Assembly: GCA_003156795.1 (NCBI GenBank)
Contig: PMHU01000272.1
Span: 16,047 to 27,805 of the forward strand
From: Acidimicrobiaceae bacterium
Lineage (GTDB): Bacteria > Actinomycetota > Acidimicrobiia > Acidimicrobiales > Palsa-688
Direction: 5' to 3'
DNA: 11,759 nt
In this document: piece by piece, positions 1 through 6,652 of the stretch
Numbering within the stretch: the stretch's first letter is position 1
Layout of the letters: the number at the start of each line of letters is the position of its first letter
Notes under the pieces: generated by a model
Database searches by the model: none
What the model saw: the letters and a program-made list of their open reading frames with translations, nothing else
Told to the model about the DNA's origin: nothing
Made by a program: the position numbers and the translations under genes

Positions 1-280
1 CGGCGATGAACGCCGACATCACGGGCGAGAGGAGCCCGCCCGTGGAGAACCCACCGCCGCGGTAAGTCGGCTCGATTCCCAGCGCCCGCGCCGCCCGGCC
101 CGGTGGAGTGTCGCCCATGGTCGTCAGGCCGTCGATGTCGCCAGGAGTCAGACCTGCATCGGAGATCGCGGCGCGCCCGCTTTCCACGGTCAGCTCCAAG
201 TCGGGTATGCCGGTGCGGCGGCCGATCCGCGAGATGCCGATGCCGGAGATGATCGCTCCTTTCTCGACGGTATCGATCAC
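1..280 (-). CDS. Thiolase-like / SCP-x-type lipid-transfer protein, N-terminal part
   Basis: Only the first 93 codons lie in the window; the gene continues past position 1. The translation opens VIDTVEKGAIISGIGISRIG and goes on with a GRAAISDAGLTPGDIDGLTT stretch. That is the typical N-terminus of the thiolase-fold 'acetyl-CoA acetyltransferase/lipid-transfer protein' family. Members cleave beta-ketoacyl-CoA, or act as retro-aldolases on steroid side-chain CoA esters (the Ltp2 type). The active-site region is outside the window, so thiolase and aldolase cannot be separated. The start is GTG at 280-278, and the upstream DUF35 gene stops at 279-277, so the two share GTGA and are probably translationally coupled. 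A DUF35 protein encoded directly upstream is the usual partner of these enzymes. The family call is strong; the exact reaction is open. Confidence 0.85.
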   Translation of the reverse strand, partial: MIDTVEKGAIISGIGISRIGRRTGIPDLELTVESGRAAISDAGLTPGDIDGLTTMGDTPPGRAARALGIEPTYRGGGFSTGGLLSPVMSAFIA

Positions 281-708
281 GCCTCTCCCCCGTCTGGGGC
301 GAAGAGCGGATAGAAGACCTCGTCGTGGCGCTCGAACAGGACTTGCACCGGCAAACCGCAGCGGACCGCTCCGGGGTCGCACCCGACGATGTTGGTCATG
401 ATCCGGAGGTCGTCCTGCTCGTCTAGCTGCACGATTGCGATCAGGTTCGGCGGATCGACTTCGGGATGGAACTGATGGGCATTGACCGTAAAGGTGTAGA
501 CGCTTCCTCGGCCGCTGACCGGCTCGGGTCGCACCGGCCCTTCGCAAGTGGGGCAAGCCGACGTCGGCGGGTGGACCCAACGCCGACACGCCGCGCAGCG
601 TTGAATGAGAAGCTGACCGTTGGCGCCGCCGGTCCAGAACGCCCGGTTGAGCTCGTTGAGCGCAGGAAGCATCCGGAACCCCACCGGCTCGATGATCACT
701 GTGCTCAT
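277..708 (-). CDS. Zn-ribbon domain-containing OB-fold protein (DUF35 family)
   Basis: This 143-residue protein has the usual DUF35 length and layout. A helical N-terminus contains NRAFWTGGANGQLLIQRC. A rubredoxin-like zinc ribbon follows with Cys38-x2-Cys41 and Cys52-x2-Cys55, then a beta-rich OB-fold from about residue 60 containing GRGSVYTFTVNAHQF. In characterised systems such as ChsH2-Ltp2 of steroid degradation, DUF35 proteins bind a thiolase-fold partner and help hold or present the acyl-CoA substrate. Here the partner is the next gene, whose GTG start overlaps this stop by four bases. The ATG at 708-706 is chosen because AGGAG lies just upstream and because it shares one base with the SDR stop (TGATG). 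A longer reading to 792 would run into the SDR gene. No catalytic function of its own is expected. Confidence 0.93.
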   Translation of the reverse strand: MSTVIIEPVGFRMLPALNELNRAFWTGGANGQLLIQRCAACRRWVHPPTSACPTCEGPVRPEPVSGRGSVYTFTVNAHQFHPEVDPPNLIAIVQLDEQDDLRIMTNIVGCDPGAVRCGLPVQVLFERHDEVFYPLFAPDGGEA

Positions 709-1481
709 CAAAGGCTCCTGTAGGCCCCTCCGTCGACGAGGATCTGAGCCCCGTTGACGTAGCACGAAGCGTCGCTCGCAAGGAAGAGGCAAACGCCGAC
801 CATGTCCTCGGGCCGGCCGATCCGCTTCATCGGGTTAATGCTCCCGGCCCGGACTTTCATTTCTGGATCCCACGCTTTCGTTATGTCAGTGTCGAAGGCT
901 CCGGGCAGCACGAGGTTGGCGCGGACCTTGGGGTTCCAGGCCCCGGCCAGCCCCAGCGTAAGCGCATTGAGGGAGGCCTTGGCCATCGCGTACGGCAGGT
1001 CCGTGGGCATCGGTCTCAGCGAGCCGGCCGTGGTCACGTTGATGATCGACCCGCCCTCTCCCTCATTCATCCGGGTCCCCATCAAGACCGAGAGGCGGAA
1101 GGGTCCGCGGGCGTTGACGGCGTGGACCTTGTCGTAGTAGTCCGCGCCGACCGACGGGAGGTCAGGGTAGAGCGGAGACATTCCTGCGTTGTTGACCAGG
1201 ACGTCGCAGCGGCCGAAGTGGCCGTACACGACATCGACCAGTCGGTCGCAGTCCTCCCACCGGCCGACGTGGCATGCGACCGCCAGCGCCCGACGGCCCG
1301 TAGCCCCTCCCACCTCCTTGGCCACAGCCTCGCAGTTGTCCAGCTTGCGACTGGCGATGACCACGTCGGCCCCCGCCCCCGCCAGACCTTCCACCACTGC
1401 CCGGCCGATGCCGCGGCTGCCACCTGTGACCACTGCGACCTTGCCCGTGAGATCGAAGCGCTCGGCCGGCCCTGGGATCAT
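708..1481 (-). CDS. SDR family NAD(P)-dependent oxidoreductase
   Basis: This 257-residue classical short-chain dehydrogenase has the cofactor motif TGGSRGIG at residues 19-26, NNAG at 97-100, and Tyr164-x3-Lys168 (YAMAK). The C-terminal LFLASDASCYVNGAQILVDGG is typical of the FabG-like family. The usual catalytic Ser, 13 residues before the Tyr, is Thr151 here (NVTTAGS). The likely role is oxidation of a hydroxyacyl-CoA, or of a ring hydroxyl, in the catabolic pathway of this cluster; the substrate is unknown. An upstream reading to 1766 adds about 95 residues with no SDR character and overlaps the preceding gene. ATG at 1481 gives the normal N-terminus (FDLTGKVAVVTGG), although its ribosome site is weak. 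Its stop overlaps the DUF35 start by one base, so the genes are co-transcribed. Confidence 0.95.
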   Translation of the reverse strand: MIPGPAERFDLTGKVAVVTGGSRGIGRAVVEGLAGAGADVVIASRKLDNCEAVAKEVGGATGRRALAVACHVGRWEDCDRLVDVVYGHFGRCDVLVNNAGMSPLYPDLPSVGADYYDKVHAVNARGPFRLSVLMGTRMNEGEGGSIINVTTAGSLRPMPTDLPYAMAKASLNALTLGLAGAWNPKVRANLVLPGAFDTDITKAWDPEMKVRAGSINPMKRIGRPEDMVGVCLFLASDASCYVNGAQILVDGGAYRSL

Positions 1482-1544
1482 CGTGGCACTTCGACGACGG
1501 CGCCGGACGACGGCTTTGGCGATCCCGCACGTCCAGCCGCCCTC

Positions 1545-1574
1545 GCTATAGGGGGGCCACTCTCTCGTTGTCTC
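1545..1574 (-). promoter_or_regulatory. Weak candidate promoter upstream of the SDR gene
   Basis: In the 163-base gap between the hydrolase/transferase stop and the SDR start, the minus strand reads GAGACA (1574-1569), an 18-base spacer, then TATAGC (1550-1545). Each hexamer matches four of six sigma-70-type consensus bases. A start near 1538 would leave a leader of roughly 57 bases before the ATG at 1481. The match is modest and such sites arise by chance, so read-through from the upstream gene is equally possible. Confidence 0.25.
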
Positions 1575-1644
1575 ATCAGCCCGAGCATACGGTCCTTCGA
1601 CGCCGTGCCCCCGGGTCCGGAGCCGTGCCGCCTGCGGCTGGCCC

Positions 1645-2826
1645 TCACCGGGAAGCCCTTTCTGAAGCGGCGTCGCGCAGGCCGTACCGGTGCTCCGGCG
1701 CGGCGATGCCAATGAGCCGGGAGGTCCGCTCGGCGTCGTCGAGGCCCCGCAAGTCGGCGACCCCATGTTCGGTCACAACGACACCGACGTCGCTTCGAGC
1801 GGTCGAGGTCGTCTCGACCGTCGGAACGATCGTCGAGACGCCGGCCTTCGTGACCGACGCCAGGGCGATGATCGATAGCCCGCCGACCGACCTCGACGCA
1901 GCCGCGCAGAAGTCGGCATGCCCTCCGATCCCTGCGACCAACCGTCGCCCCGCTCGCTCCACGTTGACGGATCCGTCGAAACCGACCTGCAGCGCCGTGT
2001 TGCACCCGACGTAGCCATCAAAGCCGGACAAGCGGGACAGGTCGTGTGTCTCTTCGACGGGACGGAGCCTCAACCGGCCGGCTCGGGCCAGTGCCGAGTA
2101 GGCCTGCCCACCCCACACGTAGGCGGCGGTGGCCGGACCGACCAGGAGCCCCCGAGCCTCGAGGTCCAACAGCGAATCGGTCACCAGCCCAGACCAGATA
2201 CCGACCGGCTCCCGTATGGCCGCCATGATGGCCTCGGCTACGCCGCCTGGACCCAGCTGAAGGATCGGATGTGGGGGCAACACCGATATGACATGTTCGG
2301 CGATGCGCCGGTCGACGACGCCGGGCGAGCGAAGTACCGGATAGGGATCTGAATGCCTCGGGCGCTCGATGGTGGCGCAGATGTTGCCGGGGATTTCAGG
2401 ACCGCCCAGGTCGAGCCCTTCAGGGTCGATCTCGACGACGACCCTCCTGGCGGCCCGAGCCGCCGCCAATCCCCACCCGGCGCTCATTCCGAAGACCAGT
2501 GTCGACCCGCGACGGACCCCCGCGACCACGGCCACCTCGGGTCGTAAGAGGTCGGCCAATAGGGCCGGCATGGCCGACAAGCGGACGGGCAGGTACGCGA
2601 TCCGACCTTCGTTGACTGCGTCGGCCAAGCCGTAGCCGGCGATGATGGTACGCCCCCGATGGATGGGCTCCGACAGCCATTCTCGGTGCTCCGGAGTCCA
2701 ACCGAGAAGAAGGTCGCCTGTCTTCTCGCCCAAGCCGGCGGCCGCCAGGACGACGTCCGGCCGCGACCGTGGGCTGTCCAGCCCGTCGGCGTACGCCAGG
2801 ATCACGCGGTCGGGATCGACGCTCAC
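1645..2826 (-). CDS. Acetyl-CoA hydrolase/transferase family protein (class I CoA-transferase fold)
   Basis: The protein has 393 residues from the GTG at 2826. It matches the acetyl-CoA hydrolase / 4-hydroxybutyrate CoA-transferase family. An N-terminal half carries WTPEHREWL. A C-terminal domain has LQLGPGGVAEAIM, then GIWSGLVTDSLLDL, GIGGHADF and VVTEHGVADLRG. The family moves CoA between acids or hydrolyses acyl-CoA. In the position where 4-hydroxybutyrate CoA-transferases have HTE with the catalytic Glu, this protein appears to read W-S-G, so ordinary transferase chemistry is doubtful. The frame stays open to an ATG at 2886, but that start has no ribosome site and lies next to a predicted promoter. 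The GTG at 2826 has AGAGGAG ten bases upstream. It is divergent from the CaiB-type gene and reads toward the SDR gene. Confidence 0.88.
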   Translation of the reverse strand: MSVDPDRVILAYADGLDSPRSRPDVVLAAAGLGEKTGDLLLGWTPEHREWLSEPIHRGRTIIAGYGLADAVNEGRIAYLPVRLSAMPALLADLLRPEVAVVAGVRRGSTLVFGMSAGWGLAAARAARRVVVEIDPEGLDLGGPEIPGNICATIERPRHSDPYPVLRSPGVVDRRIAEHVISVLPPHPILQLGPGGVAEAIMAAIREPVGIWSGLVTDSLLDLEARGLLVGPATAAYVWGGQAYSALARAGRLRLRPVEETHDLSRLSGFDGYVGCNTALQVGFDGSVNVERAGRRLVAGIGGHADFCAAASRSVGGLSIIALASVTKAGVSTIVPTVETTSTARSDVGVVVTEHGVADLRGLDDAERTSRLIGIAAPEHRYGLRDAASERASR

Positions 2827-2855
2827 AACCTGGCGACTCCTCTCGTTGAACCGGC

Positions 2856-2883
2856 ACTCTATCCCACTTGACACTTCTGTTAA
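2856..2883 (-). promoter_or_regulatory. Predicted promoter for the hydrolase/transferase gene
   Basis: The minus strand reads TTAACA (2883-2878), a 16-base spacer, then TAGAGT (2861-2856). That is five of six and four of six consensus bases. Initiation near 2849 would give a short leader to the GTG at 2826. It would also exclude the more upstream ATG at 2886 as the start. The prediction rests on sequence match alone. Confidence 0.45.
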
Positions 2884-2886
2884 CAT
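2878..2886 (+). promoter_or_regulatory. Candidate extended -10 for the CaiB-type gene
   Basis: TGTTAACAT fits an extended -10 (TG-N-TANNNT) on the plus strand. A start near 2893 would leave a leader of about 27 bases before the GTG at 2920. No good -35 lies at the right distance; TTGACA at 2868-2873 is too close. The element overlaps the -35 of the predicted minus-strand promoter, so the two promoters may compete. Confidence 0.3.
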
Positions 2887-2919
2887 CCGGCCCGGGTCCG
2901 CCAGGCTGAGGAGGATCGA

Positions 2920-4128
2920 GTGACGGCACCGCTGTCAGGCGTACGCATAATCGAGCTGGCGAGCTGGACTTTCGTGCCGGCGGCCGGGGCGTTCTTGGCC
3001 GACCTCGGTGCCGACGTGGTCAAGGTGGAGCCGCCCGGTGGCGACCCGCAAAGGGCCCTGCAGAACCTGCTCAATTTCGGGGTATCCGGCCCCAACCCAT
3101 TCCTCGAGATCCCTAACCGGGGCAAGCGCTCGATCACCATCGACCTACGCATCGAGGCCGGCAGGGAAGTCCTGTACAGACTGGTCACCACAGCAGACGT
3201 CTTCCTCACCAGCTACCTGCCCGCAGTGAGGGCACGACTCGGCGTCGACGTCGAGGACCTTCGGGCGGTCAATCCGAACCTGATCTACGTGCGCGGCAGC
3301 GGCTGGGGACCCCAAGGTCCGATGCGCGACGTGGGTGGTTACGACCTGGCCGCCGGCTGGGCCAGCAGCGGCTTGGCGCATCGATTGAGCCCTACGGAAG
3401 GCAACGACCCCCCCGAATTCCAGCCTCCGGCCTTCTTTGACCTGCAAGGAGCCAGCACCATCGCTGGGGCCATTTCCACGGCGCTGTTTCGTCGGGAGCG
3501 CCATGGCGAAGCGTCAGTAGTAGACGTCTCGCTGCTCAGCGTCGGATGGTGGACCATGGCTCCTGACATAGTGGCGGCCCTCTACACGTCAACGTTGAAC
3601 AGGATCGACCGCACCCGGCCTGGGAACCCGTTGGTGAACCCCTACCGCGCCGCTGACGGTCGGTGGCTGTACCTGGTCTGCCTGCAATCGGACCGGTTCT
3701 GGTCGGAGGTGTGCGGGATCGTCGAGCGCCCCGACCTCATCGGCGACCCCCGTTTCGTCGATGCTCAGGCTCGTTTCGCCCACCGCGAGGAGTGCGTGGC
3801 CGAGTTGGACGAGGCGTTCGCGACCCGGCCACTCACCGAGTGGCAGGACCGCTTCGCCGCCTTTACCGGCGTGTGGGCTCCCGTCCTCGCCCCCGCGGAG
3901 GTGTACGACCATCCGCAAGCGGGACCGAACGGATACCTTCCGGAGGTGACCGCAGCGGACGGGTCCACCTTCCGTTTGCCCGCCGCGCCGGTCCAATTCG
4001 ACGAGATCCGAGCGGCCCCTCGGGGCGCCGCCCCCGAAGCCGGACAGCACACCGAGGAACTGCTGCTCGCAGCGGGCTACAGCTGGGAAGACATCGCAGG
4101 CCTCCACGCCGCCAGCGCGCTCGGCTGA
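2920..4128 (+). CDS. CaiB/BaiF family (family III) CoA-transferase
   Basis: This 402-residue protein has the usual length for family III CoA-transferases, which transfer CoA to carboxylic acids without a ping-pong acid exchange. It opens with PLSGVRIIELASWTFVPAAG and ADLGADVVKVEPPGGDP, the CoA-binding N-terminus of the family. NRGKRSITIDL (residues 66-76) and GSGWGPQGP (126-134) follow. Asp174 in FFDLQGAST fits the catalytic Asp of formyl-CoA transferase, which becomes a mixed anhydride with the acid. The C-terminal part carries NPLVNPYRAADGRWLYL. The start is GTG with GAGGAGGA about five bases upstream. It is the only plus-strand gene in the catabolic block and diverges from a second, unrelated CoA-transferase-type gene. 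It probably activates the pathway substrate or moves CoA among intermediates. The natural acid is unknown. Confidence 0.95.
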   Translation: MTAPLSGVRIIELASWTFVPAAGAFLADLGADVVKVEPPGGDPQRALQNLLNFGVSGPNPFLEIPNRGKRSITIDLRIEAGREVLYRLVTTADVFLTSYLPAVRARLGVDVEDLRAVNPNLIYVRGSGWGPQGPMRDVGGYDLAAGWASSGLAHRLSPTEGNDPPEFQPPAFFDLQGASTIAGAISTALFRRERHGEASVVDVSLLSVGWWTMAPDIVAALYTSTLNRIDRTRPGNPLVNPYRAADGRWLYLVCLQSDRFWSEVCGIVERPDLIGDPRFVDAQARFAHREECVAELDEAFATRPLTEWQDRFAAFTGVWAPVLAPAEVYDHPQAGPNGYLPEVTAADGSTFRLPAAPVQFDEIRAAPRGAAPEAGQHTEELLLAAGYSWEDIAGLHAASALG

Positions 4129-4137
4129 GCTGGAGGG

Positions 4138-4155
4138 CGCCCCCCGGTCGGGGCG
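4138..4155. terminator. Hairpin between convergent genes
   Basis: CGCCCC (4138-4143), a six-base loop and GGGGCG (4150-4155) form a perfect six-pair G+C stem in the 43-base gap between the convergent CaiB-type and 102-residue genes. There is no T-run on either side, as is common for actinobacterial terminators. It could serve both directions. Confidence 0.5.
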
Positions 4156-4171
4156 GGCCGGTGCGGCGCCG

Positions 4172-4480
4172 TCAGTCCGAGCTCGGCAGAGGCTTCGCTC
4201 CCTTGACGAGGAGAGGGTCGTCCCCGACCGATAGCGACGCGGGCCCCGCCTTGGTGCACAGCACTTCCAATCCAGTGGCCTCGTCCCCATATCGCTTGCC
4301 CAGCAGCGTGCCGCCGTCGAATCCCGTCTCGACGCTCAACCGCCCGGACGCATCGGCATCCAGAGACACCATCGGGTGACCGCCACAACGCAGATCGAGA
4401 TCGCCCTTGACAGCCCTGACGATCACCACCTCCGTCGTGTCGGTCGCGCTGCGAAGGCGGGTACCGGCCTTCCATTCCAT
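4172..4480 (-). CDS. Small protein of unknown function (102 residues)
   Basis: I cannot assign a function. The product is small, soluble in appearance, without signal peptide or membrane segment, and looks beta-rich. Visible blocks are MEWKAGTRLRSATDTTEVVI (1-20), DLRCGGHPMVSLD (29-41), GTLLGKRYGDEATGLEVLCT (57-76) and KGAKPLPSSD (93-102). Cys32 and Cys75 are its only cysteines. It is very likely real. The ATG at 4480 has GTGAGGAGT seven bases upstream, codon use is strongly G+C-biased at third positions, and it follows the aldehyde dehydrogenase on the same strand after 112 bases. A longer frame to 4510 lacks a comparable ribosome site. The context suggests an accessory role in acyl-CoA or aldehyde catabolism, but that is inference only. 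Confidence 0.8.
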   Translation of the reverse strand: MEWKAGTRLRSATDTTEVVIVRAVKGDLDLRCGGHPMVSLDADASGRLSVETGFDGGTLLGKRYGDEATGLEVLCTKAGPASLSVGDDPLLVKGAKPLPSSD

Positions 4481-4592
4481 CTCGTTACTCCTCACTTGAA
4501 TATCGAGCACCCGGCCGACTTCAGCTTCATTCTCTGATCGGCAACCTATGGCCGTGCCCGCCTTCCAGGCTGTCTACTCGCCGGGCTACTGG

Positions 4593-6071
4593 TCAGGATC
4601 GAGGCCAGGCGACGGCCTTGGTCTCGAGGTACTGCTCGAAGCCTTCCAGGCCATTCTGCCGGCCGATGCCGCTGGCTTTGTAGCCGCCGTACGGCGAATC
4701 GGCTCCGTACCAGAGACCCCCGTTTACTCCAATCGATCCGGTGCGTACCCGTCTCGCGATCGCAGTAGCCCGGGCCTCGGATGCAGAGTACACACCTCCA
4801 GAAAGTCCGTAGCCACTGTCATTTGCGATTCGCACGGCGTCATCGTCGTCGTCGTAAGGAATCACGCAGAGAACCGGACCGAAGATCTCCTCTTGGGCGA
4901 TGGTCATGGCGTTGTCCACGTCCACGAAGAGGGTGGGCTCGACGAACCACCCCTTCGGCAGGTGGGCGGGTCGGCCTCCACCCACGAGCAGCTTCGCACC
5001 TTCCTGCTGGCCTGTCTCGATGTACCCGAGTACCCGATCCCGCTGCTTGGCGCTGATGAGCGGTCCCATGAACACGTCAGGACTCGACGGATCCCCGTAC
5101 GGCATGGCGGCCATCGCAGCTGCAACCATCTCAACGCCTTCGTCGTAGCGGGAGCGCGGCAACAGCAACCGCGTTTGAATTGCGCACCCCTGGCCGCCGT
5201 GAATGCAGACCATAGACGCCCCGGGAACCACGCTGGCAAAGTCGGCGTCGTCGAGGACGACCATCGCCGACTTGCCACCGAGCTCCAGAAAAACCCGCTT
5301 GAGCGACGCCGCCCCCTTTTCGGTGATCCGCTTGCCGACGGCGGTGGATCCGGTAAAGGAGATCATGTCGACCAAAGGTGACAGTGTCAGCTCTTCGCCC
5401 AAGAGATGGTCCGACGAAGTCACGACGTTGAACACACCAGCCGGGATGTCAGTCCGCTCGGCGACCAGGCGGCCGAGCCGGGTGGCATTCCAAGGAGTAT
5501 CCGGAGCCGGCTTCAGCACCGTGGTGTTCCCGGTGGCCAAGACCTGGGCGATCTTGTTGATCGTCACTTCGAACGGAAAGTTCCACGGCACGATGCAGCC
5601 CACGACGCCCATGGGCTCCTTCCAAACCGCGCGGGCGCTCTTGATTCCGAACATGGCTCCATCTGGCAGCTCGCGCTCCCATGGGAACTCCTCGATGAGC
5701 TTGGCTGGATAGCGCAGCGCCTCTTCGAGGGGCCCGTCCAGCTGGGCGCTGTAGGTCAGCAATCGAGGCGTGCCCACCTCTGCGATCAGCTCCTCGCGTA
5801 GCTCCTCCCGCTCGGCCTCCAACGCTTCCTGCAGCTGTTCCAAACAGCGCTTCCGAAGCGCACGATTCGTAGACCAGTCCGTCTCGTCGAAGGCCCGCCG
5901 GGCGGCTGCAATCGAACGCTGCATGTCCACAGCAGACGCATCGGCGACCTCTCCGAGCACCTCCTCTGTCGCCGGGTTGACGTTTGCGAACCGCTTCCCG
6001 GAATCAGCCTCAACCAGCTCTCCGTCGATGAGCATCCGGATCTCACCGGTGAACCCAGGCGCGTCCGACAT
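4593..6071 (-). CDS. NAD(P)-dependent aldehyde dehydrogenase
   Basis: This 492-residue protein is full length for the ALDH superfamily, which oxidises aldehydes to carboxylic acids. All key residues are present: PWNFP at 162-166 with Asn164, Lys187 in TVLKPAP, FTGSTAVGKRI at 239-249, the general base Glu263 in LELGGKS, and nucleophile Cys296 in HGGQGCAIQTR. EEIFGPVLCV and the C-terminal SPYGGYKASGIGRQNG follow. The cysteine context GQGC, and no CoA-specific features, fit a hydrolytic rather than CoA-acylating enzyme. The start is ATG with TTGAGG about nine bases upstream. It is the first gene after the predicted 6237-6266 promoter and its overlapping palindrome. It may oxidise an aldehyde that enters the pathway, or one released by a retro-aldol step of the thiolase/DUF35 pair. 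The substrate is unknown. Confidence 0.97.
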   Translation of the reverse strand: MSDAPGFTGEIRMLIDGELVEADSGKRFANVNPATEEVLGEVADASAVDMQRSIAAARRAFDETDWSTNRALRKRCLEQLQEALEAEREELREELIAEVGTPRLLTYSAQLDGPLEEALRYPAKLIEEFPWERELPDGAMFGIKSARAVWKEPMGVVGCIVPWNFPFEVTINKIAQVLATGNTTVLKPAPDTPWNATRLGRLVAERTDIPAGVFNVVTSSDHLLGEELTLSPLVDMISFTGSTAVGKRITEKGAASLKRVFLELGGKSAMVVLDDADFASVVPGASMVCIHGGQGCAIQTRLLLPRSRYDEGVEMVAAAMAAMPYGDPSSPDVFMGPLISAKQRDRVLGYIETGQQEGAKLLVGGGRPAHLPKGWFVEPTLFVDVDNAMTIAQEEIFGPVLCVIPYDDDDDAVRIANDSGYGLSGGVYSASEARATAIARRVRTGSIGVNGGLWYGADSPYGGYKASGIGRQNGLEGFEQYLETKAVAWPRS

Positions 6072-6233
6072 CGGTATTTACCTCAATCTTTCTCTGAACT
6101 TGGGGTTTTCGTCACTGCTAGCGAAGCCCTCGCCACGGTCCGGGTGACGTCGGGCGCGATCGATGCCGCATGTGTTTGCCAGCCACTTCGGCGCAGGTTG
6201 CACGACTCTCCCAGGACCGTTCCGATCCGTCTG

Positions 6234-6249
6234 TTGACTATATGGTCAA
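6234..6249. promoter_or_regulatory. Near-palindromic operator candidate
   Basis: TTGACTATATGGTCAA is a 16-base inverted repeat with seven of eight arm positions matching: TTGAC and GTCAA arms around a nearly symmetric ATAT centre. Size and symmetry fit a dimeric helix-turn-helix repressor, for example of the TetR or GntR/FadR type. It sits on the predicted -10 of the aldehyde dehydrogenase promoter, where binding would block initiation. No regulator gene is adjacent. Confidence 0.5.
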
Positions 6250-6266
6250 TAGGCACGGCATGACAA
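6237..6266 (-). promoter_or_regulatory. Predicted promoter for the aldehyde dehydrogenase gene
   Basis: The minus strand carries TTGTCA (6266-6261), an 18-base spacer and TATAGT (6242-6237). Each hexamer matches five of six sigma-70 consensus bases, the best match I found in the window. A start near 6230 would give a leader of about 160 bases before the ATG at 6071, long enough for further control. The -10 lies inside the 6234-6249 palindrome. Confidence 0.5.
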
Positions 6267-6652
6267 AACACCCGGAATCCCGGGCCAAGCGAGCCCGGTC
6301 TACCCCGCCGCAGAGGAGCCTGGCACGACGTCATCTAGGTCAAGGCCGCCGGCGGGCCGGAGGCGGCCCGACGCTTCTTAGGCCAGAAGACCAGGCCTAG
6401 GCCGAAGTGACGGATGTCGCGCCGAGCACGACGGGCGTGATGTAAGCCGTCCACGAGGGGTTCCTCTCGGCTGCCGCTCCCGCCGTGGGCAGCGATCCGG
6501 GTCGCCCCGAAGGGTGACGCCCGCCAGCTTGTCGCCCACCGGCGCATCCAGGTGCCGGTGCCGAGATCCCGCCGATCACTTCGATGTACTGGTCGCCATC
6601 TGAGTCTCATCCTGCACAGAGGCCTGCTCTGTTGAGGGTATCTTCCCGAGCA
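6267..6652. other. Stretch without a convincing gene
   Basis: About 390 bases between the aldehyde dehydrogenase promoter and the protease-like lipoprotein hold no ORF I can support. A 46-codon frame from ATG 6260 to 6400 opens MTKHPESRAKRARSTPPQRS, faintly like the basic N-terminus of a TetR-type regulator, but then loses that character. The minus-strand frames at 6335-6610 and 6397-6579 have no ribosome site and no family features. CCGGGC and GCCCGG around a seven-base loop (about 6279-6298) can form a short hairpin. The region may contain decayed gene remnants. Confidence 0.4.

Noticed and set aside
1122..1715. Plus-strand ORF of 197 codons opposite the SDR gene
   Set aside because: It is a shadow of the SDR coding sequence and its upstream gap, with no motif or ribosome site.
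708..1766. SDR reading extended to an upstream start at 1766
   Set aside because: The extra 95 residues overlap the preceding gene and show no SDR character; the standard N-terminus begins at 1481.
2868..2886. TTGACA at 2868-2873 paired with TAACAT as a normal plus-strand promoter
   Set aside because: The spacing is only 7 bases, far too short for a sigma-70-type promoter.
3589..4290. Minus-strand ORF of 233 codons opposite the CaiB-type gene and the 102-residue gene
   Set aside because: It crosses two well-supported genes and the terminator-like hairpin, with an Arg/Gly-rich product of no recognisable family.
4548..5381. Long plus-strand ORF (277 codons) opposite the aldehyde dehydrogenase gene
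   Set aside because: It lies antisense to a gene with all ALDH motifs. Its product has no family features and its length follows from G+C-biased codons on the other strand.
6335..6610. Minus-strand frames upstream of the protease-like gene, one ending in a hydrophobic tail (YITPVVLGATSVTSA)
   Set aside because: There is no ribosome site, no family resemblance, and competing overlapping frames. It is kept only as possible remnant sequence.
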